Both the position numbers and the translations under genes were made by a program. The notes beneath the pieces are model-generated. The model ran no database searches. It saw nothing but the letters and a program-made list of their open reading frames with translations, and was not told the DNA's origin. From contig CAYHPW010000054.1 in NCBI GenBank assembly GCA_964358645.1, positions 1 through 15,819 of the forward strand: 15,819 bases of DNA, in the 5' to 3' direction. This document shows positions 15,377 through 15,819 of the stretch, one piece after another. How positions within the stretch are numbered: the first letter of the stretch is position 1; every line of letters begins with the position of its first letter. Origin of the DNA: JBBTDV01 sp038042605 (GTDB lineage Bacteria; Bdellovibrionota; UBA1018).

Positions 15377-15819
15377 CTAAAACTGAAAATAAAGGAATGG
15401 CGATGATCTTCCGCTGATTATAAATAGCATAGTAACCGCAAATAAACCAATCAATGCAAAAGCAGCAACATTGCTCCACTTATGTGAAAGCTCGAAAGTA
15501 TTTTTACAGAAATGAGCAATACAAAATGCGATAGCAATCAGGCTAAGTAAGCCATAACGTCCTTCCAACCCTATCCCATTATGGAAGCCGAACATTTTTT
15601 TTAAAATGCTGCTAGCCATATGCATATCTTGACTTCTAAAGAACACCCACCCTATTACAACCAATAAAAATGTTTTAATTTTATCAATCCAGTGTGGCAT
15701 GAGCGAATGTTTTTTCGGCAAAATCCTGCTAATAGACAATAAGATTCCATGGTAGATGCCCCACACCACGAATGTCCAATTCGCCCCGTGCCACAGCCCA
15801 CCAAAGCCCATTGTGATCA
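15377..15819 (-). CDS. C-terminal part of MBOAT O-acyltransferase (AlgI-like; 5' end outside window)
   Basis: The frame runs in from the right edge and gives about 147 residues; whole family members are about 460-480, so about one third is seen. The hallmark GGLWHGANWTFVVWGIYHG includes the conserved active-site His of MBOAT proteins (LWHG), followed by several membrane segments (TFLLVVIGWVFF, LLSLIAIAFCIAHF, AALIGLFAVTMLFII-like) and a short FLYFQF end. An ATG at 15811 is internal, because the preceding codons (Ile-Thr) continue the family's conserved sequence. AlgI-type proteins take acyl groups, usually acetyl from acetyl-CoA, across the inner membrane for polysaccharide O-acylation. The adjacent SGNH protein is the usual partner. 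Confidence 0.85.
   Translation of the reverse strand, partial: ITMGFGGLWHGANWTFVVWGIYHGILLSISRILPKKHSLMPHWIDKIKTFLLVVIGWVFFRSQDMHMASSILKKMFGFHNGIGLEGRYGLLSLIAIAFCIAHFCKNTFELSHKWSNVAAFALIGLFAVTMLFIISGRSSPFLYFQF

Overview
The window looks like draft or metagenome-derived bacterial chromosome; two runs of exactly 100 N mark scaffold gaps. The gene content suggests a Gram-negative predatory-type bacterium of the Bdellovibrionota/Oligoflexia group. The signs are a TIGR02147/DUF4423 regulator, a lipoprotein joining delta-60 repeats, a Pro-Ser-Thr linker and RCC1 repeats, and short secreted proteins with paired cysteines. This assignment is inference from family distribution; there is no rRNA or other marker gene.

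Left part (1-2950): the C-terminal end of a HigA/HI1420-type antitoxin, then a frameshifted scrap of an IS1634-type transposase. A minus-strand pair follows: a secreted cysteine-containing protein of unknown family and a secreted HExxH (peptidase MA-like) protein, overlapping by 8 bases. The TIGR02147 regulator is divergent from this pair across a short AT-rich region with inverted repeats.

Middle (2981-10951): a surface-glycan block. It has two family-2 glycosyltransferases, three polytopic membrane proteins (two with a GT-C-type acidic pair in the first loop, one less certain), and an NAD-dependent epimerase/dehydratase. The genes alternate in strand, with overlapping or nearly overlapping ends. 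They probably use nucleotide sugars and polyprenyl-phosphate sugars to build or modify a surface polysaccharide or glycoprotein.

Right part (10934-15819, all minus strand): a partial MBOAT O-acyltransferase and an AlgJ/AlgX-like SGNH protein form an acyl-transfer pair acting on an exported glycan. After a hairpin and a sigma70-like promoter come a large lipoprotein and, 2 bases after its stop, a membrane-anchored delta-60 protein. Both N runs lie inside tandem repeats of the lipoprotein gene. Deleting both leaves an uninterrupted 736-codon frame, so apparently separate ORFs are one gene: lipid anchor, delta-60 repeats, Pro-Ser-Thr linker, and a seven-core RCC1 propeller.

The most unusual feature is this two-gene set of propeller-type surface proteins beside the glycan genes. 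The regulator/metalloprotease/cysteine-protein module is second.
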